DNA from: Ectobacillus funiculus | GTDB lineage: Bacteria > Bacillota > Bacilli > Bacillales > Bacillaceae_G | Assembly (NCBI RefSeq): GCF_004138295.1 | Contig: NZ_SCFM01000040.1 | Coordinates: 1 to 62,214, forward strand | Direction of reading: 5' to 3' | DNA length: 62,214 nucleotides | Shown: in pieces, positions 27,009-35,479 of the stretch | How positions within the stretch are numbered: position 1 is the first letter of the stretch | Layout of the letters: every line of letters begins with the position of its first letter | The notes under the pieces: model-generated | Told to the model about the DNA's origin: nothing | The model's database searches: none | The model's input: only the letters and a program-made list of their open reading frames with translations | Translations under genes and position numbers: made by a program

Positions 27009-27557
27009 ATGAGATGCTTCTGGAGTGGGAGAGAAAATTGCAGCTGTTGTCCTAAGGAAAAGAAAAAGTCCTATGACTATTCCTATAAAAAATACTATGT
27101 TGAAAAATGTCATTGCAAATGCTGTTTCGAACCTTACTACAAAAAAGATGACAACTGTGACCACAAAAAAGATTATCATACCCATCATAAATGCGATGAC
27201 TGTAACCGCAAAAAAGATTACCACGTCCATTATGAATATGATGACTGTGACCACAAAAAAGATTATCATACCCATCATAAATGCGATGACTGTAACCGCA
27301 AAAAAGATTACCACGTCCATTATGAATATGATGACTGTGACCACAAAAAAGATTATCATACCCATCATAAATGCGATGACTGTAACCGCAAAAAAGATTA
27401 CCACGTCCATTATGAATATGATGACTGTGACCACAAAAAAGATTATCATACCCATCATAAATACGATGACTATGACCACGAAAAAGATTACCAAGCTCAG
27501 CATAAATATGATGACTATAGTCGCAACGGAGATTACTACTCTTATTATAGACTGTAG
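27009..27557 (+). CDS. His/Cys/Asp/Lys-rich repeat protein, probably metal-binding or spore-coat-like
   Basis: A 182-aa protein starting at ATG 27009 after GGGAGGGAACATA. The N-terminus is Cys-rich (RCFWSGRENCSCCPKEKKKS). From about residue 50 there are three identical 30-residue units followed by a degenerate fourth; each unit holds DHKKDYHTHHKCDDC and NRKKDYHVHYEYDD. The composition (His, Cys, Asp, Tyr, Lys) suggests metal binding and cross-linking, like some Bacillus spore-coat proteins. No signal peptide. Other frames are also open because of the repeat, but only this one has a ribosome site. A terminator follows at 27593. Confidence 0.65.
   Translation: MRCFWSGRENCSCCPKEKKKSYDYSYKKYYVEKCHCKCCFEPYYKKDDNCDHKKDYHTHHKCDDCNRKKDYHVHYEYDDCDHKKDYHTHHKCDDCNRKKDYHVHYEYDDCDHKKDYHTHHKCDDCNRKKDYHVHYEYDDCDHKKDYHTHHKYDDYDHEKDYQAQHKYDDYSRNGDYYSYYRL
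27156..27425 (+). repeat. Three identical tandem 90-bp repeats
   Basis: Units start at 27156, 27246 and 27336 with the same sequence throughout. A fourth, diverged unit runs from 27426 to about 27515. Perfect identity means recent expansion or ongoing homogenisation; copy number probably varies between strains. Confidence 0.95.
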
Positions 27558-27592
27558 TCACAAAAACACTACTAATCGAATTGAGTTAGTTT

Positions 27593-27629
27593 AAACCGCA
27601 TTTTGTAATGTGGTTTTTTCTTTTTTTAG
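27593..27629 (+). terminator. Terminator after the repeat protein gene
   Basis: AAACCGCATT and AATGTGGTTT pair around a tight loop, followed by a long T-rich run. Confidence 0.85.
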
Positions 27630-27803
27630 TTGGGCTACCGTTAGGCTATCATTCATCACTGGAAGTTCGACTATCTGCTGCATCGGTGAAATAAAATTGT
27701 AATAAATTGCTTCTCTCTAATGCATAGTAAGTAGTATCGAGCTGAAGGAGCTATAACATATCGAAAATATAGGTAAAATTATGCTTCGAACAAGGGAGTT
27801 TTT

Positions 27804-28850
27804 ATGAAGAAAAATATAGGTACACAAAAGACCGGGCTATTAAAAGGACTAATATTAATAACAAAAATATCTTTAGCTTCCGGAGTATCATGGGAATTAT
27901 CGAAAATGCTAGGATCAAACCATCCCTATTTGGCACCATTGACCGTTATTCTTTCTATACAAGAAACTGTCCAGCATTCTGCCATATATGCTTTCTACAG
28001 AATTATCGGCACTATTTTTGGAATTGCTGTTACCATTTTTATTATTAGCCATTTAGCGATAAACGGATGGACGATAGGATTATTACTGTTAGGAGGAATG
28101 TTGCTCCCAGTGATACTAAGGGTACATAAAACCATCATACATCAAGTGGCTTTAACCATTTTATTAGTCTTTGTCTTCGTGCATAAAACAAATTATTATG
28201 TCTCAGATCGAATCAAAGATACTATCATAGGAGCACTGATTGCTATTATCATTCATATGGTGGTTTTTCCACCCAATTATGTGAAAGAGGCTCAGCAGAC
28301 ATTACGTCAATTTGGATTTCATCTTGTACAACTGCTTGAAAAAACAGCTCATTGGGTAAATACTAACTGTGATCCTGTTAAAGGACAACATTTAAGAACT
28401 GATATAACAAAGCTACTTCAGGAACTTCATCAGGTGCAAAAAGATTTTAGGATGGCAGAAAAAAGTTTGAAACTAAATCCATTTGTTAAGAATAAAAAAC
28501 AACTATTAAAACAAAACGAACAGTTCCTCTCGCAGTTAAAGACAGGATATACTTATATTTCCAATATACTAGACACATTCAGTGATTGGTCCAAAACCGA
28601 TTTTATTTCAAAACTTGACCAACAACAATGGACTACTCAATTACAAATGATAGGGGCATACATAGAAAAGCAACTCAAAGAGGAGCCTGCAAACTATCAA
28701 GATCCTACGATTTTTAAATCCGGCTTAGACTTATCTTCGATTTCTATACAAATCAATATCTCATCAGAATTAGAGCCCTATAGATATCAATTAAGTTTAT
28801 ATAATGACACACTCAAATTCATTCAGAGCTTAAGAAAAGGACAACAATAA
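27804..28850 (+). CDS. FUSC/aromatic acid exporter-family membrane protein
   Basis: A 348-aa protein with an N-terminal membrane domain of about six helices (residues 20-165) and a C-terminal cytoplasmic coiled-coil region, the layout of the ArAE/FUSC family (Bacillus YgaE/YqjA-like). ISLASGVSWELSKMLGSNHP followed by YLAPLTVILSIQETV is the typical first hairpin. Family members are thought to export aromatic or other organic acids; no substrate can be read from sequence. Start ATG 27804 follows CAAGGGAGTTTTT. Single-gene unit with a terminator after it. Confidence 0.82.
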   Translation: MKKNIGTQKTGLLKGLILITKISLASGVSWELSKMLGSNHPYLAPLTVILSIQETVQHSAIYAFYRIIGTIFGIAVTIFIISHLAINGWTIGLLLLGGMLLPVILRVHKTIIHQVALTILLVFVFVHKTNYYVSDRIKDTIIGALIAIIIHMVVFPPNYVKEAQQTLRQFGFHLVQLLEKTAHWVNTNCDPVKGQHLRTDITKLLQELHQVQKDFRMAEKSLKLNPFVKNKKQLLKQNEQFLSQLKTGYTYISNILDTFSDWSKTDFISKLDQQQWTTQLQMIGAYIEKQLKEEPANYQDPTIFKSGLDLSSISIQINISSELEPYRYQLSLYNDTLKFIQSLRKGQQ

Positions 28851-28853
28851 CCA

Positions 28854-28887
28854 ATAGAAGGGCTCCTACTATAAGGGAGTTTTTTTA
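28854..28887 (+). terminator. Terminator after the FUSC gene
   Basis: GGCTCCTA / TAAGGGAG stem followed by seven T. The T-run continues straight into a degenerate end of repeat A. Confidence 0.65.
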
Positions 28888-28922
28888 CACTGTAAAAAAA
28901 TATAACTTTCCAGGGCAATGTC
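28886..28922 (-). repeat. Degenerate right end of repeat A in opposite orientation
   Basis: TTTTTTTACACTGTA followed by AATATAACTTTCCAG matches the reverse complement of the right end of repeat A copy 1 (TTTTTTTACACTGTAGGAAA then GTATAAATTTCCAG). As in other copies, it starts exactly at the T-run of a terminator. Confidence 0.5.
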
Positions 28923-28923
28923 T

Positions 28924-28966
28924 AGCTCCCAAGGCCCAAAATGGCAGACCTTAGGAGCTTTTCTTA
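28924..28966 (+). terminator. Hairpin with T-run
   Basis: AGCTCCCAAGG pairs with CCTTAGGAGCT (one bulge each side), followed by TTTTCTT. It may be a second terminator behind the FUSC gene. Confidence 0.55.
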
Positions 28967-29052
28967 TGTTGTATACTCTATACATGTTCAGTTTACATCA
29001 TCTCCACTTTTCCGAAGTCAAGCAAAGCCTATTCTGTTCTGATTATTGGTTT

Positions 29053-30112
29053 GAATTGACACTCCCACAGCTGAAGCAGTGGGATTCTAGACCCCACGCC
29101 GTTAGACATAACGTTTCTCAACGGTCAATCTGTACGAGCATTGACTATTTTCTCATGAATTTTCGCTACTTTTTTACGTTGTTTATTCCAATTAGAGCTA
29201 TTGTATTTTCGTCTTGATAGAATTTGTTGTGCTTTTACTAGTTTATTTTCTAATTTCCTTAACCACTTTGGATTTTTAACTTTCGTTCCATCAGAAAATA
29301 CAGCAAAATCTTTTAATCCAACATCTATACCCACTTGAAAGAGTGAAGGTTGTACAAATTCAATTTCTTGCTCTGTTAGGAGCGAAACAAAATACTTTCC
29401 TGCTGCATTCATACTGACTGTAGCAGACAAAATTCTCCCCTTTACTTGTTGAGTGGAAACAAATTCAACGAGCCCTAACTTTGGGATTTTCATAAAACGG
29501 TCTTTTTCAATTCGAATCGTTGGACCACTTTTACTATAGTTACATTTGGATGTATAGGAATGCACCTCATTTTTCTTACTTTTAAACTTGGGTTTCCCTT
29601 TCTTCTTTTGGTAGTATTTTTTAAAGGATTCCCCTAAATCTTGTAGAGAGTTTTGCAAAGCAGTAGAATCTGCTTCTTTCAACCAATCCAATTGTTTTTT
29701 CAGTTCTGTTAACTCTTTTTGTTCTTTCGCTGTATTAAAAAAATCCGATTTCCATCGATTTTCAAGAAGTTGTCCGTTTTGAACCATTTCCTCAGTTATA
29801 TATCAATAAGCATCTTTTTTCTTTTGAGCACCTAAAGCTAGGTTCCAAATATAACGACAGCATCCCAACGTTTTATGTATTAATATTCTCTGTTCTTCAG
29901 TGGGATAGATTCTAAACTTATATCCTTTGTGTATGTTCACTCCCTCACCACTAGTACATACGTTCTGTTTTTATTATACAAAATAAGGAAATATTTGAAA
30001 AGTAGTTTGAATAGAAAAAATAAAAAAATCAAACAATTGACGTACCTAAAGGTACGCCTTGTTTGACCTCACTTTCATCCCACACCTAAAGGAGTGGGCT
30101 TTCCCGTTCGGA
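29053..30112 (-). mobile_element. Defective IS200/IS605-family (TnpB-only) element
   Basis: The right end (minus strand) has the hairpin GTGGGGTCTAGAATCCCACTG, CTTCAGCTGTGGGAGTGTCAA near 29053-29100. The left end has CCCACACCTAAAGGAGTGGG near 30078-30097 and a second small palindrome (GACGTACCTAAAGGTACG, 30039). No tnpA is present. tnpB inside is broken, so mobility would need enzymes from elsewhere. Confidence 0.7.
29125..29940 (-). pseudogene. tnpB: tnpB, nonsense-mutated and C-terminally deleted
   Basis: Reading from GTG 29940 gives the TnpB N-terminus (MNIHKGYKFRIYPTEEQRIL, then CCRYIWNLALG). An in-frame TGA follows after KKDAY, then the same frame continues (EEMVQNGQLLENRWKSDFF ... FQVGIDVGLKDFAVFSDGTK). 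The RuvC-I Asp is present. After HEKIVNARTD a stop leads straight into the right-end hairpin: the RuvC-II, zinc-finger and RuvC-III parts are missing. So there are two independent lesions. Confidence 0.85.
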
Positions 30113-30158
30113 AAATCTGTAAAATAGTATCGGGAGTCGATGTATTTAAGAGACTGCC

Positions 30159-30197
30159 AAAAACCCTCCAGTTCAACGACCTGGAGAACTTTTGTGT
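30159..30197 (+). terminator. Small terminator-like hairpin
   Basis: CTCCAG and CTGGAG (30166-30186) with AACTTTTG after. No gene in the window clearly ends here. Confidence 0.4.
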
Positions 30198-30305
30198 TCA
30201 CATAAGCATTCTGATCTTAAACTGTAATACATTCTTGTTTATCTCTTCTATATTTCTATCCTATTATTTTTGCACTAGAGTCATTTGTGAAATATGATCC
30301 GGATT

Positions 30306-30527
30306 TTATAGGTTCAAGGATTGAAAGAATTCTGTTAAGGAAAACCCTAATGCGAGACAAATCTTCTGCAAAGATGATATTGTCGCACCACGCTGGCCTC
30401 GCTCAACCATTCCAATAAAGTTTTTATGCAATTGAGATTTTTCAGCAAGATCCGCCTGAGAAAGCCCATTACTCATCCTTGTTGTTTTAATCGTATTTCC
30501 TATTTTTATTAATAATTCCTTTTCCAT
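30306..30527 (-). CDS. XRE family HTH regulator
   Basis: A 73-aa protein that is a single Cro/CI-type helix-turn-helix: GLSQADLAEKSQLHKNFIGM, then VERGQRGATISSLQKICLAL (residues 20-61). Starts at ATG 30527 after AAGGGGGATCTA. Such minimal regulators often control a neighbouring restriction, phage or mobile gene. Here the neighbours are a dead TnpB element and kimA, so its target is unclear. Confidence 0.88.
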   Translation of the reverse strand: MEKELLIKIGNTIKTTRMSNGLSQADLAEKSQLHKNFIGMVERGQRGATISSLQKICLALGFSLTEFFQSLNL

Positions 30528-30718
30528 TTAGATCCCCCTTAATACATCACATTATAAGATAATACCAATGACTTCCTCTTATCCTCTTCGTTACGTGCAT
30601 CTAAGAGGATTTTTCCGATCGTTACTCCTTCCAAATAGCTTTTTAGAAGATAGAGCCCGAATACATACCGGTAAGTAATTGAAGGATTGCCACAAAGGTA
30701 CGAGCTTATTAAAGAGTA

Positions 30719-30742
30719 GGAAAGAGGAGTCTCCCCTCTTTC
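30719..30742. terminator. Terminator downstream of kimA
   Basis: GAAAGAGG and CCTCTTTC stem between the XRE gene and kimA, 65 nt after the kimA stop on the minus strand. Confidence 0.65.
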
Positions 30743-30809
30743 TTATCGTTAGTTCAGTTGACATAAAATTTGGAAGCGGGAGTTAAAATCTTTTATATTT
30801 TGTATAGTC

Positions 30810-32639
30810 CTATTTTTTTAGTCTATAAGGTACGGTAGTTACAATCACATTTTTTTGATAAATAAGGTAAAGTCTTAATAGTAAACTTGATTGGTTATGC
30901 AATGCATCATGCCATCTCTTCTTTGTAATGAATTGTGGAATCAGTACGGTTACTGTGTGATTGCTTTCAGCAGCCTTTTTCATAGCCAAATCGATAAACC
31001 TAGCAATAGGTCTCGTCAAACTCCTATATTCGGAATGTAGCGTGACGAGACGAATATCTGGCTTCCATTCCTTCCATTTTTCCTCCATCCGTTTCTCGCT
31101 TTCAGGATCAAAAGCGACATAAACGGCAATGACCGTATCACCGGTTAACTTGGCATAGTTCAAGGAATTTTCGACTACTTTTGTAATCCCTGCAACGGGC
31201 ACAATGACAACATTTCCTTCCCACTGCAAGACTTCTTCTTTACCTGGTGCGATCCTCAGCTGTTCTCCCACGGCCTCATAATGATTTTTAATTTTATGAA
31301 ACGCGTAGATAATGATTGGCAAGAAAATCAGGACAGACCAGACTTGAGCAAATTTTGTAATGAAGAAGATGAGCACAACCGTTAAACAAATCAATGTGCC
31401 AATTAAATTGACAATCATTTTATACAGCCAACTAGCAGGTTTTTCTCTGATCCATTTTACGATCATACCTGTTTGCGACAGTGTGAAAGGAATAAATACA
31501 CCAACTGCGTATAACGGAATGAGTTGTTCTGTTTCCCCTCCAAAAGCAACAATCAGCAAAATAGATGCAATACCAAGTATGATAATCCCATTGGAATAGC
31601 CAAGTCTATCACCGCGAATCAGAAACATTCGCGGTATGTACTTGTCTGTCGCTAAGTTAACCGCTAGCAACGGAAAAGCAGAAAAACCGGTATTCGCTGC
31701 AAGTACGAGAATCAGAGCAGTAGTTCCTTGCACAATGTAATACATAAAATTTCTTCCAAATACTGCAGATGCCATTTGCGATACTACTGTTTCCTCATGT
31801 TTAGGTGTGATTCCTAACCAATAGGCGAGAAACATAATACCAGAGAAAAGAATGGCTAAGATGAATCCCATCATCACTAATGTACTGACGGCGTTTCTTG
31901 CAGCAGGTTCTTTAAAGTTAGGGACGGCATTCGAAACCGCTTCTACTCCGGTAAGAGCAGAGCAACCAGATGAAAAGGCCCTGAGTAATAAAAATAAACT
32001 AATACCAGGAACTACTGTCCCTACTGGTGTATGTACATTAGTTGGTGCTTGCCCGCTTAGTATTTGCCACACTCCTGTACCGATGAGAATAAGTAACGCC
32101 AACACAAATAAGTATACAGGATACGCTAGAACAGAGGCTGATTCTGTTACACCCCTGAGATTCAAAATTGTAATTAATACAACTAATGCAGAGGCAATTG
32201 CCACTTTATGATCATGAAATTGCGGGAACGCTGATGTAATAGCATCTGTTCCAGCTGATACACTTACAGATACAGTTAAAATATAATCAACTAATAAAGA
32301 CCCTCCAGCAATAAGCCCAGCATTTTCCCCTAGATTATTTCTTGAGACAATGTAAGCACCCCCGCCGTGGGGATACGCATAAATGATCTGGCGATATGAC
32401 AAAATCAGGGCAGCTAGAAGAACTAACACCCCAATGCCAATCGGGACCGAATACCAAAAGGCAATGAGACCAATGGTAGATAACACAAGTAAAACTTGCT
32501 CTGGTCCATAAGCGACAGAAGAAAGAGCATCTGATGATAAAATGGCAAGAGCCTTTAATCTCCCTAGTTTTTGTTCTCCTAATTCCCTCGTTTTGAGTGG
32601 TCTTCCAATCAATGCTTTTTTTAACATGGAATAACGCAC
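30810..32639 (-). CDS. kimA: KimA-type high-affinity K+ importer
   Basis: About 609 aa, an APC-fold K+/H+ symporter with about twelve helices followed by a cytoplasmic domain (from about residue 450, VVIVPVAGITKVVENSLNYA). The sequence tracks B. subtilis KimA throughout, for example LKALAILSSDALSSVAYGPE, YPHGGGAYIVSRNNLGENAG and FSSGCSALTGVEAVSN. I choose GTG 32639 because GGAGGG is 7 nt before it and VRYSMLKKALIGRPLK matches the usual KimA start; the upstream ATG at 32654 contains that site. Expression is controlled by the c-di-AMP riboswitch upstream, and the family is also inhibited by c-di-AMP at protein level. Confidence 0.95.
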   Translation of the reverse strand: MRYSMLKKALIGRPLKTRELGEQKLGRLKALAILSSDALSSVAYGPEQVLLVLSTIGLIAFWYSVPIGIGVLVLLAALILSYRQIIYAYPHGGGAYIVSRNNLGENAGLIAGGSLLVDYILTVSVSVSAGTDAITSAFPQFHDHKVAIASALVVLITILNLRGVTESASVLAYPVYLFVLALLILIGTGVWQILSGQAPTNVHTPVGTVVPGISLFLLLRAFSSGCSALTGVEAVSNAVPNFKEPAARNAVSTLVMMGFILAILFSGIMFLAYWLGITPKHEETVVSQMASAVFGRNFMYYIVQGTTALILVLAANTGFSAFPLLAVNLATDKYIPRMFLIRGDRLGYSNGIIILGIASILLIVAFGGETEQLIPLYAVGVFIPFTLSQTGMIVKWIREKPASWLYKMIVNLIGTLICLTVVLIFFITKFAQVWSVLIFLPIIIYAFHKIKNHYEAVGEQLRIAPGKEEVLQWEGNVVIVPVAGITKVVENSLNYAKLTGDTVIAVYVAFDPESEKRMEEKWKEWKPDIRLVTLHSEYRSLTRPIARFIDLAMKKAAESNHTVTVLIPQFITKKRWHDALHNQSSLLLRLYLIYQKNVIVTTVPYRLKK

Positions 32640-32775
32640 AACGTTTCCCTCCATAAAGTTATAAAGTAAGAATCAATCTATTACACTACAAATCTAATCC
32701 GTTCAACTACAACGACTGTGATACAATCATCCTTTAATGACGCCTAATACCATAAATTTATCTTTTGATCAACAC

Positions 32776-32810
32776 AAAAAGAACACTAAGGCGGTTCTCA
32801 GTGTTCTTTT
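32776..32810 (-). terminator. Riboswitch expression-platform terminator
   Basis: On the minus strand AAGAACACT and AGTGTTCTT pair around GAGAACCGCCTT, followed by TTTTTG. It lies just after the c-di-AMP aptamer and before kimA, so bound aptamer should stop transcription here. Confidence 0.9.
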
Positions 32811-32824
32811 CAGACAACACAAAG

Positions 32825-32968
32825 CAAACCTCCTCTCCAAACGCTGATGAGGTTAGCTGTCGGATTCGGGCTTTGAGAGTAGCCCTACCTTCTTTCGAAG
32901 GATTCACCCCAAGTGACAATGCACAAAAATGGGTCCCCCACTCCTTATGGATTAAGCGGTATAAGGTA
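32825..32968 (-). ncRNA. c-di-AMP (ydaO/yuaA) riboswitch
   Basis: The minus strand shows the conserved blocks in order: CGCTTAATCC, GGGGGACCCA, TTGGGGTGAATCCTTC, GGTAGGGCTACTCT, AAGCCCGAATCCGACAGCTA and ACCTC. These are the core of the ydaO aptamer. It precedes kimA, the classic target. High potassium raises c-di-AMP, which stabilises the aptamer and favours the terminator downstream. Confidence 0.95.
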
Positions 32969-33003
32969 TGATTGAATGTAGATATTAAGTTAATTCTCTA
33001 GAT

Positions 33004-33032
33004 AATATACTCCTGTAAAAATTATTTGTAAA
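33004..33032 (-). promoter_or_regulatory. kimA leader promoter
   Basis: On the minus strand TTTACA (33027-33032), a 17-bp spacer and TATATT (33004-33009), about 36 nt before the riboswitch. Confidence 0.65.
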
Positions 33033-33208
33033 GTAAGATTGTATTAATTCTTTGTTAATGACACTGTCCATCCATTCAATAAAGAACATTGAGATGCTTG
33101 CGAAATGGCAGAATGACATAATGGAATTTTTAACAATTTCTTGTATGAATTCCCAACCCAAAACAGATGATAATACCTGTTGAACATTTATACTATGGAG
33201 GAGTTCGT

Positions 33209-34174
33209 ATGAAGAAAGTATTAGCTATTACCCTGACGTTTTTAATGTTACTCCCGGTGACGAGTCACATGACTCTGGCAGCACCACCTGAGAGCGAAGT
33301 TAATCAGATTCTGAATGAGCTGGGATGGACCCGGCAGGAACTAGAAGACTATTTGTCCTTTTATGAAATGAACCTAGATGATTTTGAGACAGCCGAGGAT
33401 TTACAAGCTATGTTAGGAACTCCTATCACAGACGAGAATCTGAACGATTTGCTCAAGGACTACAGCTTAACTCGTGAACAACTTAACTCGTTATTAGCGG
33501 AGTTTGGAGAGAGCTTAGATGATTATAAATTTATTGAAGACTTAGATAATGCTGTTGATTTTTATGTAAACCACGATGAGGAAATGGAAGAATCAGAGGC
33601 ACTCCTCTCCCAGATTGGATTAACGGAAGAAGAAGTTGACCGTTTTTTTAATTATCTGATCTCCTTAGACGAAACGGCCTTAGAAACAGAAATGGAAAAC
33701 ATCGAAAAGAACTTAGCGCCATTTATGGAAATGGAAGATTTAACGCAATTAACTCCGGAACAAGAACAAGCGTTGGCAGATATTTGGAAAGACATGCTGA
33801 ATGCGTTCCACCTGAAAGCGAATTTCTATCTCGCAGGGAAAAACGGAACGAAGACCGCTGTCTCGTTCCAAGATCTGATGAAGCTTGAGACACTGAACGG
33901 GAAGCAATTGCTAGTCGAATTATCTGATTTACAAGGAAATCTGCTTCTTGATATGCAGTTATCAGAGGAAATGCTAAGTTCTGACTTCCTTTTAGATTCT
34001 GGAAGTGAATTAGCCGATGTTGGGGATTTGGCAGGTGAATTAACGGATCAGCTGCATTCTGGCAAGCTGCCGAATACAGCTTCTCCTTATGGACGCAATA
34101 TAATGGTAGGCTTCATCCTCATTTTACTCGGGTCGTTGTTTTACGTTCGCTTCAAAAATCCAGAAAAGGTTTAA
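33209..34174 (+). CDS. Processed acidic surface protein (class D sortase substrate)
   Basis: A 321-aa very acidic protein. It has a signal peptide (MKKVLAITLTFLMLLPVTSH to about residue 28) and helical Glu/Asp-rich repeats (NQILNELGWTRQELEDYLSF; NDLLKDYSLTREQLNSLLAE; EALLSQIGLTEEEVDRFFNY). It ends in a sorting signal: LPNTAS, a helix MVGFILILLGSLFYV and a basic tail. Start ATG 33209 has GGAGGAG upstream. It is followed after 8 nt by its dedicated sortase, as usual for this family in Bacillus. Likely attached to the envelope in the mother cell or at stationary phase; role unknown. Confidence 0.88.
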   Translation: MKKVLAITLTFLMLLPVTSHMTLAAPPESEVNQILNELGWTRQELEDYLSFYEMNLDDFETAEDLQAMLGTPITDENLNDLLKDYSLTREQLNSLLAEFGESLDDYKFIEDLDNAVDFYVNHDEEMEESEALLSQIGLTEEEVDRFFNYLISLDETALETEMENIEKNLAPFMEMEDLTQLTPEQEQALADIWKDMLNAFHLKANFYLAGKNGTKTAVSFQDLMKLETLNGKQLLVELSDLQGNLLLDMQLSEEMLSSDFLLDSGSELADVGDLAGELTDQLHSGKLPNTASPYGRNIMVGFILILLGSLFYVRFKNPEKV

Positions 34175-34182
34175 CTATACGT

Positions 34183-34761
34183 ATGTGGCAAAGACTTGTT
34201 TCAGCAGGAGTCATCCTCATGGGCTTAACCATACTACTGTATAATTCATACTGGTTAACAAAAGGACTGACGATGTATGAGGAGCCTAAAAGGATGTTGA
34301 ACCAAAGCGATATTAAACAGGGGAATCATCGTATACAAAAGCTACATGAAGATACACCTGAAATCGGAGAAAAAATTGGAGTTTTAACAATCCCCAAACT
34401 AGAACGGTCAATCCCGATTTATCAAGGAACCGATGAAGAAATCTTAAAAAAAGGGGTGGGACATTACGCACGTAGTGTCCTACCTGGCAACAAGAATAAT
34501 GCAGTACTATCAGGACATCGGGATACAGTCTTTCGGGAGTTAGACAAGGTCGGCAAACATGATACATTGATCGTGACCACCGAGGCAGGGGAATTTTTGT
34601 ATAAAGTTAAAAAGGTGAGAATTGTTGATAAAAATGACCGTACCGTCATTGTACCAAAGCCTAAAAGCACTCTAACAGTAACAACCTGCTACCCATTTAG
34701 CTTCATTGGAGACGCACCTAAAAGATATGTGTTAGTAGCGGAGTTATTAACTAAAAAGTAA
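34183..34761 (+). CDS. Class D sortase
   Basis: A 192-aa transpeptidase with an N-terminal membrane anchor (LVSAGVILMGLTILLYNSYW). The catalytic His is in LSGHRDTVF (near residue 108), Cys in VTTCYPFSF (near 169) and Arg in APKRYVLVAE (near 181). It would cleave the LPNTA motif of the preceding protein and attach it to the cell wall. No other substrate is nearby. Confidence 0.9.
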   Translation: MWQRLVSAGVILMGLTILLYNSYWLTKGLTMYEEPKRMLNQSDIKQGNHRIQKLHEDTPEIGEKIGVLTIPKLERSIPIYQGTDEEILKKGVGHYARSVLPGNKNNAVLSGHRDTVFRELDKVGKHDTLIVTTEAGEFLYKVKKVRIVDKNDRTVIVPKPKSTLTVTTCYPFSFIGDAPKRYVLVAELLTKK

Positions 34762-34785
34762 CTTACAAAACATTGAATTCCCCCC

Positions 34786-35040
34786 TCCTACGCCACGCTT
34801 AGAGGTAGGGGATCCCTAAGTATAAAAACCTTTCAGCCTCTAATTGATTAGGCTCCGCCCGTCATTCCAACGCTTGGCAGTCCAAACGACTTTGCAGCAA
34901 ACCTCCTGCAAGGTGAATCCGTTTGCGATTGCTAAGCCTTTTCTATTTTTAGAAGCATTTATGTCAGCGTTGTCTTCCTAACCGCAAGATTCACACTTAA
35001 ATGATGTTTGTATTTTTCGGTTCTCTTTCGCTGTAATGTG
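34786..35040 (-). pseudogene. TnpB C-terminal remnant with IS605-type right end
   Basis: On the minus strand one frame reads SFKCESCG, a stop, then EDNADINASKNRKGLAIANG, matching the TnpB zinc-finger and RuvC-III segment (CESCGYEDNADxNAAxNI). About 60 degraded codons later comes an end hairpin (GGGATCCCCTACCTCTAAGC, then GTGGCGTAGGAGGGG, 34786-34820). The rest of the gene is gone. Confidence 0.65.
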
Positions 35041-35304
35041 CCATCATTATTAATAAATTCATCTACAAAGATAAAAATATAATATTTCTTCATTTCACCG
35101 GTTATAAAGAAAAAAGATTATGTTAATGCTTTTGCACCAAAACTCTTTGTTGTATGAGACGAGACAGTTAGAGGATATATAAAATAAGGTTCTCATATAT
35201 ACCAAAATAGTAAATAAGTACCTTATAAGTATAAATGTATTATATTATCTAACTAGTACCAATTAAATGTAGAAAAGTTTGTTAAATTTTGAGCACTACA
35301 ACCA
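34821..35304. other. Spacer between the sortase gene and the two-component operon
   Basis: Apart from the TnpB remnant, this is A+T-rich sequence without a coding frame or clear signal. Confidence 0.5.
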
Positions 35305-35440
35305 CACTTTTGGTGAGCCCTGTCCCCTCCCCTAGGCGAAGACAGAAGAGCAGCCCTACTTATACTGTGTTCCTAAAATTTCTGACTACGCCGGACTCAC
35401 TTCCAGCTAAAAATTAATACTTTTTAAAGTGGAAAAATTA
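35305..35440 (+). repeat. Dispersed repeat A, copy 3 (left end diverged)
   Basis: From GGTGAGCCCTGTCCCC to TACTTTTTAAAGTGGAAAAA, with the blocks GGCGAAGACAGA, GCAGCCCTACTTATACTG and TCTGACTACG. The left 20 bp differ from the other copies. It lies directly upstream of the two-component operon, within its leader. Confidence 0.75.
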
Positions 35441-35479
35441 ACAAATGCAGGAACAGCAATAAGGATGGTGACTTAATTC

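Noticed and set aside
27156-27515. Possible CRISPR-like array
   Set aside because: The 90-bp units are fully identical and contiguous, with no spacers; they are an in-frame coding repeat.
26769-27594. Long open frames in four other readings over the 27-kb repeat, including hydrophobic antisense frames
   Set aside because: They arise from the 90-bp repeat and its composition; only the frame starting at 27009 has a ribosome site and terminator in the right places.
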